Origin: Streptomyces griseoviridis
Lineage (GTDB): Bacteria; Actinomycetota; Actinomycetes; Streptomycetales; Streptomycetaceae
NCBI RefSeq assembly: GCF_005222485.1
Contig: NZ_CP029078.1
Location: 4,301,001-4,365,000, forward strand
DNA length: 64,000 nt
Direction: 5' to 3'
Shown here: positions 1-7,641 of the stretch, one piece after another
How the letters are laid out: each line of letters starts with the position of its first letter
How positions within the stretch are numbered: position 1 is the stretch's first letter
The notes under the pieces: model-generated
Seen by the model: the letters and a program-made list of their open reading frames with translations, nothing else
Database searches by the model: none
Told to the model about the DNA's origin: nothing
Position numbers and translations under genes: made by a program

Positions 1-16
1 TGTCGCGCAGATTTCC

Positions 17-115
17 GAGGTCGGAAAGAGGTCGGCGACAGGTCAGAGGGAGGTCAGAAAGAGATCGGAGAGAGGTCAGAGAGAGATCAGAGGGAGGTCG
101 GAGAGAGGTCAGAAA
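17..115. repeat. nine tandem 11-bp repeats at the 3' end of the asparaginase gene
   Basis: Nine head-to-tail degenerate copies of an 11-bp unit, consensus GAGGTCRGARA, run without any register slip. The last copy contains the stop codon of the adjacent minus-strand gene, so the array forms its 3' flank. The 11-bp period is close to one helical turn. No function is assigned. Confidence 0.85.
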
Positions 116-1137
116 GCGGCCCGTACCTCCCCCACCTCCCGTGAGCCGCCCGTCAGGGGCGAGCGGCCGACGCGGTCGAGGACCGGGGAGGCGACCCCCA
201 GCAGCGCGAGGGCCCGCGCGAGCACCGGGCCCAGGCTCCGCGCGCCGCCGTCCTCGACCTTGAACGCCAGCGCCCGGCCGTCGGCGAGGGCCACCGCCTG
301 CACCGCCTCGGCGCCCGTCTTCGCGAGCGTCCCCGGCACCTCCCGCATCAGCCAGGTGTCGTGCCGCCTGCTGCCCGCGACGTACTCGGGGTGGGCCCGC
401 ATCGCGTCGGCGACCCGGCGTTCGGCCGAGCCGGGCTCGGCGCGGACGAAGGAGCGGAAGGCGCGGGCGAGCCCGGTCAGGCCGATCGCCGCCAGGGGCG
501 CCCCGCAGCCGTCGGTGCCCACCGTCGCGACCGGTTCGCCGGCCGCGTCCTCCACCACCGTGTGGATGAGCCGCTGGAGCGGGTGGCCGGGGTCGAGGTA
601 GCTCTCCAACGGCCAGCCGCGCAGCGCGCACGCGGCGAGCATCGCGGTGTGCTTGCCGGAGCAGTTCATGGCGACCCGGTCGCGGACCCCGCCCGCCGCC
701 AGGTACGCCTCCCGCTCGACCGGGTCGAGGGGCAGGTCGGGCGGGCAGCGCAACTGCTCGGCGGTCAGGCCGTGTTCGGCGAGCAGCGTGCGGACCAGGT
801 CCCGGTGGAAGGGTTCGCCCGCGTGGCTGGCGGCGGCCAACGCCAGCCGCTCTCCTCTGAGTTCGAGTCCTGCCCGCAGGACGCCCGCGGCCTGCATCGG
901 CTTGTTGGCGGAGCGGGGGAAGACCGGCGACGTCACGTCACCGAGGGCCAGCTGCACGGCGCCGTCGGCGCCCAGCAGGACCAGGCTCCCCCGGTGCCGT
1001 CCCTCGACGAACCCGGAGCGGACCACTTCCGCGAGGACGGGCGGGGCGGGCGGCCCGGCGGGGGACGGCACGGGCTTCGGTGACGGCACGGGAGACGGCT
1101 TCGGTGACGGCATGGGGGACGGCTTCGGTGACGGCAT
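109..1137 (-). CDS. asparaginase-II family protein
   Basis: Family member of the actinobacterial L-asparaginase II type, which differs from the E. coli AnsA/AnsB fold family; the expected activity is amide hydrolysis of asparagine. The family core starts at about residue 34 (VLAEVVRSGF) and runs to the C-terminus, with conserved-looking blocks SANKP (77-81), ASHAGEP (102-108) and NCSGKHTAML (158-167). Length (342 aa) is normal apart from a 30-residue Pro/Ser/Lys low-complexity N-terminal extension made of repeated PSPKPSP units. There is no signal peptide and no convincing Shine-Dalgarno before the first ATG, so the real start may lie inside the repeat, close to the core. The gene ends inside an 11-bp repeat array and lies downstream of rsiG on the same strand. 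Confidence 0.8.
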   Translation of the reverse strand: MPSPKPSPMPSPKPSPVPSPKPVPSPAGPPAPPVLAEVVRSGFVEGRHRGSLVLLGADGAVQLALGDVTSPVFPRSANKPMQAAGVLRAGLELRGERLALAAASHAGEPFHRDLVRTLLAEHGLTAEQLRCPPDLPLDPVEREAYLAAGGVRDRVAMNCSGKHTAMLAACALRGWPLESYLDPGHPLQRLIHTVVEDAAGEPVATVGTDGCGAPLAAIGLTGLARAFRSFVRAEPGSAERRVADAMRAHPEYVAGSRRHDTWLMREVPGTLAKTGAEAVQAVALADGRALAFKVEDGGARSLGPVLARALALLGVASPVLDRVGRSPLTGGSREVGEVRAAF

Positions 1138-1191
1138 CGGCGGTGGCCTTCCGCGGCGGGCGTTCCCGTGGGACGGCCGTCGCGCCGGGGC

Positions 1192-1875
1192 TCATGTGAG
1201 CAGGTCGTCCACCTGGGCTTCACCCTCACGGTACCTGCGGGCGATCTCCCCGCTACAGCCGTCAGCCGTCCGCTGGAGCCGCTGCCTGCACCGGGACACC
1301 TGCTGCTCGTACCCCACGAGACGCCCCATCGCCGTGTGCAGCTCCAGGTCGGTGCGGGCGGCCAGGTCGGACAGCTCGACCTCGGCGAGCATGTCGGCGG
1401 CCAGCTGCCGGTACTCCGCGCTCTGCGGGGTCCCGAGGGTGACATGGCGGGCGGACGACCGGTGCCTGGCCGGGGCGTCCGCGAGGATCTGCGAGAGCCG
1501 GTCGACGACGGAGCCCTCACCGCCGTCCCTGACCGGCCGCCTGCGGGCCAGCTCGGCGCGGAGGATGTCGATACGGCCCTGGAGCAGCCTGCGCACGTAG
1601 CTGAGGTCGGCCTCGTCGCGCTGGGCGTCCCGGCGCAGCACGCGCAGCTCGGGCAGGTTCAGGCTGGTCAGGTCGGGCTCGGACGGTTCGACGGGCGACG
1701 GCGGTTCGACGGGCGGCAAAGGCCCGCCGGGGTCGGCCGCCGCCGGGCTGTCGGTGCGCTGCGCGGGCGGCCTGGGCGCGGCGAGGTCTCCCGCCCGGCA
1801 GTCCTCCGCCCGGCTCTCCCCCGCGCGGGTGGACGAGACCGGGCCGGGCTGCCGCCCGGTACTCGGTGTGCTCAT
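1192..1875 (-). CDS. rsiG: RsiG, c-di-GMP-dependent anti-sigma factor for WhiG
   Basis: Recognised from two exact copies of the c-di-GMP-binding signature E(x3)S(x2)R(x3)Q(x3)D: E88-S92-R95-Q99-D103 and E190-S194-R197-Q201-D205. Each copy lies in a predicted long helix. RsiG sequesters the sporulation sigma factor WhiG when loaded with a c-di-GMP dimer, which holds back reproductive hyphae from becoming spore chains. The protein (227 aa) has a disordered Pro-rich N-terminal 65 residues followed by the helical region, and is cytoplasmic with no membrane segment. It is transcribed divergently from dtd; the 160-bp gap holds both promoters. Identity is from recalled Streptomyces work. The paired motif makes an alternative unlikely. 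Confidence 0.92.
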   Translation of the reverse strand: MSTPSTGRQPGPVSSTRAGESRAEDCRAGDLAAPRPPAQRTDSPAAADPGGPLPPVEPPSPVEPSEPDLTSLNLPELRVLRRDAQRDEADLSYVRRLLQGRIDILRAELARRRPVRDGGEGSVVDRLSQILADAPARHRSSARHVTLGTPQSAEYRQLAADMLAEVELSDLAARTDLELHTAMGRLVGYEQQVSRCRQRLQRTADGCSGEIARRYREGEAQVDDLLT

Positions 1876-2023
1876 GTGTCTCTACCGTCCCGTAGACCGC
1901 CGTGTTCGGAAGCATCGTGCCACCCTCGGTGGCCGCTATGTGACCGAGTGCCCCCGAACGGCCCCAGATGGGGGGTTAAGGAGCGATGAGCGACCCGTGT
2001 GCGGACCCGCTCGAACGGACCGG

Positions 2024-2029
2024 CATGAT
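2024..2029 (+). promoter_or_regulatory. candidate -10 for leaderless dtd
   Basis: CATGAT lies exactly 7 nt before the ATG at 2037, the spacing expected if transcription starts at the start codon. The region before this ATG has no clear Shine-Dalgarno. No convincing -35 was found. Confidence 0.4.
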
Positions 2030-2036
2030 GGGGCCC

Positions 2037-2462
2037 ATGCGAGCGGTGGTGCAGCGGGTCGACGGCGCGCGGGTGGTCGTCGACGGCGAGACGGTCGGGG
2101 AGATCAGCGGCGAGGGCCTGTGCGTCCTGGTCGGCGTGACACACGAGGACACCGTGGAGAAGGCGGCCCAGCTGGCCCGCAAGCTCTGGTCGGTGCGGAT
2201 GCTCCAGGACGAGCGGTCGTGCAGCGACATCGACGCGCCGCTCCTGGTGATCAGCCAGTTCACGCTGTACGGCGACGCCCGCAAGGGCCGCCGCCCCACC
2301 TGGAACGCGGCCGCCCCGGGCGACGTCGCCGAACCGCTGGTGGACGAGGTGGTGGCCCAGCTGCGGGCGCTGGGCGCGACGGTGGAGACGGGCCGGTTCG
2401 GCGCGTCGATGCGGGTGACGCTGACGAACGACGGCCCGTTCACGGTCCTGATCGACATCTGA
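2037..2462 (+). CDS. dtd: D-aminoacyl-tRNA deacylase (DTD)
   Basis: Hydrolyses D-amino acids (and mischarged glycine) from tRNA, a cytosolic proofreading enzyme. The start at 2037 gives MRAVVQRV, the canonical N-terminus, and 141 aa, the usual family length. An in-frame ATG at 1986 would add 17 residues not normal for the family. Diagnostic motifs are SQFTLYG in the middle and the C-terminal TNDGPFT version of the cross-subunit Gly-Pro motif. A possible -10 element 7 nt upstream suggests a leaderless message. The gene is divergent from rsiG and convergent with the YgfZ gene. Confidence 0.93.
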   Translation: MRAVVQRVDGARVVVDGETVGEISGEGLCVLVGVTHEDTVEKAAQLARKLWSVRMLQDERSCSDIDAPLLVISQFTLYGDARKGRRPTWNAAAPGDVAEPLVDEVVAQLRALGATVETGRFGASMRVTLTNDGPFTVLIDI

Positions 2463-2600
2463 CGGGCATCGGCCCCCGTGCTCGGAGGACGGAGCACGGG
2501 GGACGGAGCACGGGGGCCAGAGGACCGAGCACAGCGGACAGGGACCGAGCACAGGGGACAGGGCAGAGGGGACAGGGGACCGAGACCGGAGAACCGGGGG
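2463..2600. repeat. degenerate G-rich direct repeats between convergent genes
   Basis: The gap between the convergent dtd and ygfZ genes is filled by irregular repeats of GGACCGAGCACRGGGGAC-like units. No clean hairpin terminator stands out. Noted only as low-complexity intergenic sequence. Confidence 0.6.
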
Positions 2601-3566
2601 CTACGGCTCGACGACGGTCTCCTGGGCGGCGGCGGTGTCGCCGGCCAGCAGCCTGGCGTCCGTCGCGACGTTCCGCTTGACCAGGGCCAGGGCGACCGGA
2701 CCCAGCTCGTGGTGGCGGACGGAGGTCGTGATGAAGCCGACCTTGCGGCCGTCGGGCCCCTCGTCGGCGATCCGGATCTCGGTGCCCGCGCCCGGCAGGT
2801 GGACCTCGCTGCCGTCGAGGTGGAGGAAGACGAGACGGCGCGGCGGCTTGCCCAGGTTCTGCACCCGGGCGACCGTCTCCTGGCCGCGGTAGCAGCCCTT
2901 CTGGAGGTGCACGGCGGTGCCGATCCAGCCCAGCTCGTGCGGGATGGTGCGGTGGTCGGTCTCGAAGCCGAGCCGCGGCCGGTGCTGCTCGACCCGGAGC
3001 GCCTCGTAGGCCAGCAGCCCCGCCGGGTGACCGGTCCGCTCGGCGTAAGCCTCCAGGGCGTCGCGGGGCAGGAAGAGGTCCCGCCCGTACGCCGTCTCGC
3101 GGACGACGGTCCCCTCGGGCACCTCGGCGATGGAACCGGCCGGCAGGTGCACGACGGCGATGTCCCCGGTGCGGTCGGTGACCTCGACCCGGTAGAAGAA
3201 CTTCATCGACTCCAGGTAGCCGATGAGCGCCTCGACGGTGCCGGGCTCGACATGCGCCCAGGTGGTGGTGCCGTCGTCCACGAGGTAGAGGGCGTGCTCG
3301 ATGTGGCCGTGCGCGGAGAGGATCAGCGCCTCGGTGGCGAGACCGGCGGGGAGGTCGCTGACGTGCTGGGTGAGCAGCAGGTGCAGCCAGTTCAGCCGGT
3401 CCTCGCCGGTGACGGCGACGACGCCGCGGTGCGACAGGTCGACGAAGCCGGTGCCGTCGGCGAGGGCACGCTGCTCACGGAACAGGTCGCCGTAGTGGGC
3501 GGCGACACCTTCGTCCACGCCCTCGGCGGGGACAGCGCCGGGCAGGGACAGCAGAGGGCTCATCAT
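2601..3566 (-). CDS. ygfZ: YgfZ/CAF17 (GcvT-like) folate-binding protein
   Basis: Folate-binding relative of glycine-cleavage T-protein that helps maintain or insert Fe-S clusters. The hallmark KGCYRGQE motif is at residues 223-230 with the conserved Cys225, followed by the typical C-terminal beta-barrel region (GKPPRRL onwards). Length is 321 aa. The start is a double ATG at 3566/3563; a TAGGCT -10-like hexamer lies 7 nt upstream and overlaps the stop codon of nur, suggesting an independent leaderless promoter. The protein is cytoplasmic. It sits immediately downstream of nur on the same strand, which may couple it to metal status, though no Nur box was identified. Confidence 0.9.
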   Translation of the reverse strand: MMSPLLSLPGAVPAEGVDEGVAAHYGDLFREQRALADGTGFVDLSHRGVVAVTGEDRLNWLHLLLTQHVSDLPAGLATEALILSAHGHIEHALYLVDDGTTTWAHVEPGTVEALIGYLESMKFFYRVEVTDRTGDIAVVHLPAGSIAEVPEGTVVRETAYGRDLFLPRDALEAYAERTGHPAGLLAYEALRVEQHRPRLGFETDHRTIPHELGWIGTAVHLQKGCYRGQETVARVQNLGKPPRRLVFLHLDGSEVHLPGAGTEIRIADEGPDGRKVGFITTSVRHHELGPVALALVKRNVATDARLLAGDTAAAQETVVEP

Positions 3567-3573
3567 GAGCCCA

Positions 3574-3579
3574 AGCCTA
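3574..3579 (-). promoter_or_regulatory. candidate -10 for leaderless ygfZ
   Basis: Read on the minus strand this is TAGGCT, separated by 7 nt from the ATG at 3566. It overlaps the TAG stop codon of the upstream nur gene, so the promoter would be internal to the gene pair. Confidence 0.4.
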
Positions 3580-4047
3580 CGACTCGGCGGCCGTGGCCTT
3601 CAGCGGACCCGCGCCGTCGCCGACGGCGGGCTCGCGCGCGCACTCCTCGCAGCGGCCGAAGATCGCGAAGTGCTTCATGTCGGTCTCGAAACCGAAGGTG
3701 TCCCTGAGCTTGGCGGTGAAGTCGGCGGCCACCGACACATCGACCTCGACGACGTTGTCGCAGTCGCGGCAGACGAGGTGGATGTGGTGGTGCCGGTCGG
3801 CGAGGTGGTAGGTCGGCGCGCCGTGCCCGAGATGGGCGTGGCTGACCAGGCCCAGCTCCTCCAGCAGCTCCAGGGTCCGGTAGACGGTGGAGATGTTCAC
3901 CCCCGACGCCGTCCTGCGCACTTCCACGAGGATGTCGTCGGGGGTCGCGTGTTCGAGGGTGTCGACGGCTTCGAGCACGAGCTGCCGCTGCGGCGTCAGC
4001 CGGTAGCCGCGCTGTCTGAGGTCACTCTTCCAGTCGATGCTCACCAC
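3577..4047 (-). CDS. nur: Nur, nickel-responsive Fur-family repressor
   Basis: Fur-family winged-helix regulator that uses nickel as corepressor and controls superoxide dismutases and nickel uptake. Fur paralogues are usually hard to tell apart, but both Nur metal sites can be read at the published residue numbers: H70, H72 and H126 (nickel site) and H33, H86, H88 and H90 (second site). The HxHxH block is followed by CRDC, and a C-terminal CEEC is present. The N-terminal DNA-binding half begins DWKSDLRQRGYRLTPQRQ. Length is 156 aa. Start choice: GTG at 4047 follows a TAGACT -10 by 7 nt (leaderless); the next codon is also GTG. It precedes ygfZ and follows the nitrobindin gene, all on the minus strand. 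Confidence 0.9.
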   Translation of the reverse strand: MVSIDWKSDLRQRGYRLTPQRQLVLEAVDTLEHATPDDILVEVRRTASGVNISTVYRTLELLEELGLVSHAHLGHGAPTYHLADRHHHIHLVCRDCDNVVEVDVSVAADFTAKLRDTFGFETDMKHFAIFGRCEECAREPAVGDGAGPLKATAAES

Positions 4048-4054
4048 ACCCCCG

Positions 4055-4060
4055 AGTCTA
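4055..4060 (-). promoter_or_regulatory. candidate -10 for leaderless nur
   Basis: TAGACT on the minus strand, 7 nt before the GTG at 4047. It is the best-matching hexamer of the leaderless-type set in this window. No -35 of good quality is visible. Confidence 0.45.
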
Positions 4061-4063
4061 GGA

Positions 4064-4639
4064 CTACTTGAAGAAGGCGATGCCGTCGTCCGGCATGTCG
4101 TCGGGGAGGGCCTTCGCCCAGCGTTCGACGTCCTCGGGGGTGACGACCTTCTTCAGGTGCGCCGACATGTAGGGGCGCAGCTCGACCTCGGGGGTCTGCT
4201 TCTCGCCGACCCACATCAGGTCGCTCTTGACGTACCCGTACAGCCGCTTGCCGCCGGTGTAGGGCCGGGAGGCGGCCGTCCGCGCGACCGCGTCCGTGAC
4301 CAGGTCGATCTGCGGCTTCTTGTCGGCCAGCTCGCCGTACCAGATCTCGATGACGCCGTCGTCGCGGGTCATCGTGGCCTCGACCTTGCGGGCCGCGTCG
4401 ATGCGCCAGAAGCCGGACTCGGACTCCAGCGGGCGGACTTTGTTGCCGTCGTTGTCGAGCACCCAGGTGTGCGACCGGTACTCCAGGAAGTCCCGTCCGT
4501 CGTGGCTGAAGGAGACCTCCTGCCCGAAGTTGCACTTCTCGGAGCCGGGGAAGTCGTGGACTCCCGCGCCGGCCCAGTCGCCGAGGAGGAAGGCGAGGGG
4601 GACCAGGTCCTTGTGGAGGTCGGACGGAATCTCGATCAT
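4064..4639 (-). CDS. nitrobindin-like FABP-family heme protein
   Basis: Member of the fatty-acid-binding-protein-like family now grouped with nitrobindins (THAP4-C domain). The expected role is binding ferric heme and handling nitric oxide or peroxynitrite in the cytosol. The family signature GDWAGAG is at residues 20-26, with the beta-barrel pattern throughout and a conserved His in the C-terminal third (SAHLKK, about residue 164) suited to be the heme ligand. Length is 191 aa. It sits just upstream of nur on the same strand, with only about 16 bp between them. Heme binding is a family inference. Confidence 0.82.
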   Translation of the reverse strand: MIEIPSDLHKDLVPLAFLLGDWAGAGVHDFPGSEKCNFGQEVSFSHDGRDFLEYRSHTWVLDNDGNKVRPLESESGFWRIDAARKVEATMTRDDGVIEIWYGELADKKPQIDLVTDAVARTAASRPYTGGKRLYGYVKSDLMWVGEKQTPEVELRPYMSAHLKKVVTPEDVERWAKALPDDMPDDGIAFFK

Positions 4640-4673
4640 GAGCGACAGTTTCTGGTCGGTTCCTTGGCGGAGG

Positions 4674-4775
4674 TCAGCGCTGGCCCTGGTACAGCTTCTT
4701 CACGGTCAGCCCGGCGAAGGCGAGAACGCCGACGCAGACCAGGACCAGCAGGGCTTCGAAGAATGCCTCAAGCAC
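4674..4775 (-). CDS. 33-residue single-pass membrane peptide
   Basis: A very short gene that standard gene finders usually miss. GTG start at 4775 preceded by AAGGAG with a 6-nt gap; TGA stop at 4674. The peptide begins VLEAFFEALLVLV, has one hydrophobic segment (about residues 5-24), and ends with the basic tail TVKKLYQGQR. I recall closely similar small peptides in other Streptomyces near this locus, but that was not checked. It sits about 35 bp upstream of the nitrobindin gene on the same strand, so the two are probably co-transcribed. Function unknown; a small membrane regulator or anchor is possible. Confidence 0.7.
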   Translation of the reverse strand: MLEAFFEALLVLVCVGVLAFAGLTVKKLYQGQR

Positions 4776-4885
4776 GGGGTGCTCCTTGGACGTGGTGGTG
4801 CGGTACTAAGGCCGGGCCCCAGCTTAGTCGGCCGGGGCCCGGACCTCCGCGTGAGGTAGGCCCTGCGAGGGAACGGGCCAGGGGA

Positions 4886-5926
4886 TCAGCCCAGGAGCTG
4901 GCTCTGCAGGACGACCGTCTGCTGGAACGGCACGGCCGCCGCCCGCCCCTCGCGGCTCTGGACGACCAGCGCGAGGACGTCACCGGCGGAGAGGTAGGCG
5001 TGCCTGACCTGCTCGGGACCGTAGGGCGCCATCTCGTTGTAGGCGGAGCGCTGCACCCGGTCGATGTCGGTCTGGGGCGGGAAGCCGTCGTCGAAGAGGG
5101 AGACGTCGGTGCCGCGCAGCCGGAAACCGGGGGCGCTCGCCGGTGCGACCCGCTCCGTGAACAGGTCGTGCACGACCACCCCGGAGCCGAACCTGAGCAG
5201 GTAGATACGGGTGCGGGTGCCGTCGGTCGTGGTCCAGCCGCGGGCGGCGATGTACCGCAGGCCGCGGTCCGTGAGCGCCGTCCGCAGCGCGTCGCGCTCG
5301 CTCGCCTCGGAGTACTCGGCGAGGAAGGTGCCGGTGGGGAGCCAGCCGTCGGAGCCGCGCAGGGCGGGGTCCTCCTTCGCCCCCTTCGGCGCGGGCAGCA
5401 CCAGGGCGCGCAGGTCCGCGTGGTGCGCCTCGGCCGGGTTGGAGTCGGCGAACGGCCCGGGGCTGCCGGACGGCAGCGGGGGCCTGGTGAGCGTGGGGTA
5501 CTCCCACCGGCCGTCCGACGCGGTCGCGAGACCGGGCACGTCGGTCCGCTCCATCGTGCCGATCCCGTAGGCGGTCCCGGCCCCGACGGCCCCGAAGACG
5601 ACGGCGACGGCGACGGCGGTCCAGCGCAGGACGGCACGCAGCACGCGACGGTCGGGGCGGGGGGCCAGCGGGGGCGGGGTGGCGGGCAGAGGCGGGGTGG
5701 CGGGCAGAGGCGGGGTGGCGGGCAGAGGCGGGGTGGCGGGCAGAGGCGGGGTGGCGGGCAGAGGCGGTACGACGATGGCCGCCGGGCTCTCTGTCTGCGT
5801 CTCGGTCTGCGTCTGGGTCTGGGTCTGTGTCTGTGCCGGTGTCTGTGTCTGGGCCTGCGTCTCGGTCGTCGTTTCGCTCTGTGTCTCGGTCGTCGTTTCG
5901 CTCTGCGTCTCGGTCTGCTCGGTCAT
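4886..5926 (-). CDS. membrane-anchored protein, third gene of a three-paralogue operon
   Basis: Function unknown. The ATG at 5926 overlaps the stop of the upstream gene by 4 bp (ATGA). The 346-aa product has a Thr/Glu/Gln-rich N-terminus (residues 2-45), five tandem six-residue Pro-rich repeats of the PLPATP type (about 53-83), a single membrane segment (about 98-120) and an extracytoplasmic domain. The domain (DLRALVLPAPKGAK, GSDGWLPTGTF) resembles that of the first gene in the operon, so the three are diverged paralogues. The topology suggests a cytoplasmic disordered tail, one anchor and a wall-facing domain of about 220 residues. The Pro-rich repeats are encoded by five exact 18-bp DNA repeats and could vary in number between strains. 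Confidence 0.75.
   Translation of the reverse strand: MTEQTETQSETTTETQSETTTETQAQTQTPAQTQTQTQTQTETQTESPAAIVVPPLPATPPLPATPPLPATPPLPATPPLPATPPPLAPRPDRRVLRAVLRWTAVAVAVVFGAVGAGTAYGIGTMERTDVPGLATASDGRWEYPTLTRPPLPSGSPGPFADSNPAEAHHADLRALVLPAPKGAKEDPALRGSDGWLPTGTFLAEYSEASERDALRTALTDRGLRYIAARGWTTTDGTRTRIYLLRFGSGVVVHDLFTERVAPASAPGFRLRGTDVSLFDDGFPPQTDIDRVQRSAYNEMAPYGPEQVRHAYLSAGDVLALVVQSREGRAAAVPFQQTVVLQSQLLG
5673..5762. repeat. five tandem 18-bp repeats coding for the Pro-rich linker
   Basis: Five consecutive identical copies of GGCGGGGTGGCGGGCAGA (plus-strand sense) lie in frame in the minus-strand gene and add six residues each. Copy-number change would keep the frame. Confidence 0.9.
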
Positions 5927-6792
5927 ACCGCCTCCCCGGGCTCCGCGATGCGGTCGAGCTGGGCGGTGAGGAGCGTCGCGGCGCCCTTCGTGTCCAGGGG
6001 CCACACGCCGTTCATGACGGCCGTGACGATGATGTCGCCCCGCGCGGCGAAACACCACAGCCGGTCGATGTCCTCGCGCAGCTCCGCGGGCTGGAGGAAG
6101 CACTTGGCGTCCTTGTGCCGCTTGACCGCGGGGCCCGCGCGGAAGACGCGGAGGGCGTCGATGGCCCGGGTGAGGGCGGTCATCTGCTCCCGCGCCTGCG
6201 CCCGGCTGTCCACCCGGGTCAGGATGAGGCTCGCGGTGTAGACGCCCTTGTTCTCGCTGCGGCTGGCCAGTTCGCCGCTGAGGTAGCTGCGCATGGCCAT
6301 TCCCTTGACGGGGTGCTCGTCGTACTGCTTCTCCAGTTGCCGACGCTCGGTGCGGGGCAGCGCGCTCAACTCCTCCTTGCGCAGGGCCTGCGCGCGGGCG
6401 CCGCTCAGTTCGGCGTCGGAGCCGAACGACTGGAAGTCCGGGCCGCGGCTCCAGTCGCCGGTGCCGTAGGGCACGAGCAGCGCGCCGAGCCCCTTCGCCG
6501 ATGCGGGCGCCGCCTCGACGGGCTTGCTGTCCTGGAACTCGAAGGAGGGCTTGCCCGGGTCGCGGTCGGCGTCCCGCACGGTGACGACGGTGGCACCGAC
6601 ACCGGCGAGGACGGCACAGGCGAGCACGGCGCCCCCGACGACGCGGGCGACCCGGCGACGGCGACGCGGCGGGGCGGGCGGGGCGCAGCCGTCATCGCCG
6701 GCGGGCGCGCTCACGGGGTGCTCGACGGAGGCGAGTTCGGACCCGGAGGGCTCCCCTTCCGGACGTTCGGTCTCAGGGTGCTCCTCGCTCAC
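5923..6792 (-). CDS. membrane-anchored protein, second gene of a three-paralogue operon
   Basis: Function unknown. GTG start at 6792 overlaps the preceding stop by 4 bp (GTGA), and the stop overlaps the next ATG by 4 bp, so the three genes are translationally coupled. The 289-aa product has an acidic/Pro-rich cytoplasmic tail, a basic stop (RRRRR at about 43-47), one membrane segment (about 51-71) and an extracytoplasmic domain ending in the pattern AARGDIIV ... LTAQLDRI. That ending is shared with the upstream gene (AHRGDIVMKI ... RQLERL). Two cysteines (KCFLQ, LWCFAA) could form an extracellular disulfide. Confidence 0.72.
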   Translation of the reverse strand: MSEEHPETERPEGEPSGSELASVEHPVSAPAGDDGCAPPAPPRRRRRVARVVGGAVLACAVLAGVGATVVTVRDADRDPGKPSFEFQDSKPVEAAPASAKGLGALLVPYGTGDWSRGPDFQSFGSDAELSGARAQALRKEELSALPRTERRQLEKQYDEHPVKGMAMRSYLSGELASRSENKGVYTASLILTRVDSRAQAREQMTALTRAIDALRVFRAGPAVKRHKDAKCFLQPAELREDIDRLWCFAARGDIIVTAVMNGVWPLDTKGAATLLTAQLDRIAEPGEAV

Positions 6793-7535
6793 AGCCGCTC
6801 CAACTGCCGCTCGGCGAGATCCGTGATCGTCGCCTTGGGGATCCGCTTGGTGTCAGTGATCCAGATCTTCATGACGATGTCACCGCGGTGGGCGAAGGCC
6901 GTGGCGGTGTACAGGGGCCCGTATCCGAACTCCCGGATCGGCTCGGGGTCCGCGTACGCCAGGCCGCTGCCGGTACCGGGGACCGGCCAGCCCTCCCGGG
7001 CGACCCCGTCGATGTCCGCGTACAGGTCACTCCACTCGTAGCCGTCGACCTCGAGGACGTTCTCCTGCCGGTACTGGGCCAGCACGACCCCCGTCTGCCG
7101 GTCGCCCTGCGCCCACTCAGCGACGACGGCCCGGCGGAACCCCTCTGACATCAGGCTGCGGAAGGACGAATCCAGATCGACGAAGAAAGTGGAGTACTCG
7201 GCGAGGTCCACCCAGCCGTCGACGCCGGACAGGTCGGACTTCCGGGCCCCGGCCGGCTTCTCCACCAGCAGCTTGCGGAGGTCACCGTCGGTCCTCACCT
7301 GACGGTCCCGGGCGGCCGACAGCGGCTCGGGCCCCGGCCCCTTGGCCTGCGCGAGCACCGGCTGGGCCAGGGAGGGCAGCCGGGTCGGTGCGCGGTCGGC
7401 CTGCACGAGGTAGCCGACGCAGGTGCCGGCGACGACACCGAGAACGGCGGCGCAGGCGATGAGCGGCGCGGTGCGGCTCCGCCGGGGAGCGGGTCTCTCC
7501 TCCGGGGTCGGTGGTGCGGCTGGTTCTGGTGTCGC
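6789..7535 (-). CDS. membrane-anchored protein, first gene of a three-paralogue operon
   Basis: Function unknown. A longer frame opens at 7580, but the best start is TTG at 7535, which follows a GGGGGGA ribosome site by about 5 nt and gives MATPEP. The product (248 aa) has a short Pro-rich tail, a basic patch, one membrane segment (about residues 25-45), then an extracytoplasmic domain with blocks DLRKLLVEKPAGA, GVDGWVDLAEY and a C-terminal RGDIVMKI. These align by eye with the other two operon members. No catalytic motif is recognised. Confidence 0.7.
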   Translation of the reverse strand, partial: ATPEPAAPPTPEERPAPRRSRTAPLIACAAVLGVVAGTCVGYLVQADRAPTRLPSLAQPVLAQAKGPGPEPLSAARDRQVRTDGDLRKLLVEKPAGARKSDLSGVDGWVDLAEYSTFFVDLDSSFRSLMSEGFRRAVVAEWAQGDRQTGVVLAQYRQENVLEVDGYEWSDLYADIDGVAREGWPVPGTGSGLAYADPEPIREFGYGPLYTATAFAHRGDIVMKIWITDTKRIPKATITDLAERQLERL

Positions 7536-7629
7536 CAAGGCGTCCCCCCACGGAACACACGATGTACGTGCCTCATGCACGCTTCACAGGAGACTCATGG
7601 GTCGCACCGCCGGTTGTAACGGGGCTGAT

Positions 7630-7635
7630 TACGAT
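7630..7635 (+). promoter_or_regulatory. candidate -10 for leaderless dsrE-family gene
   Basis: TACGAT lies 6 nt before the ATG at 7642, with no Shine-Dalgarno in between. Consistent with a leaderless message; no clear -35. Confidence 0.4.
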
Positions 7636-7641
7636 TCGGGC

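Noticed and set aside
1754..2680. Long plus-strand frame across dtd
   Set aside because: Low-complexity Arg/Gly translation in another frame of real genes, an artefact of high GC. Many similar long shadow frames were set aside for the same reason.
3577..4047. Calling the Fur-family gene Zur or FurA
   Set aside because: The exact Nur metal-site residues H33, H70, H72, H86, H88, H90 and H126 are present, which favours Nur.
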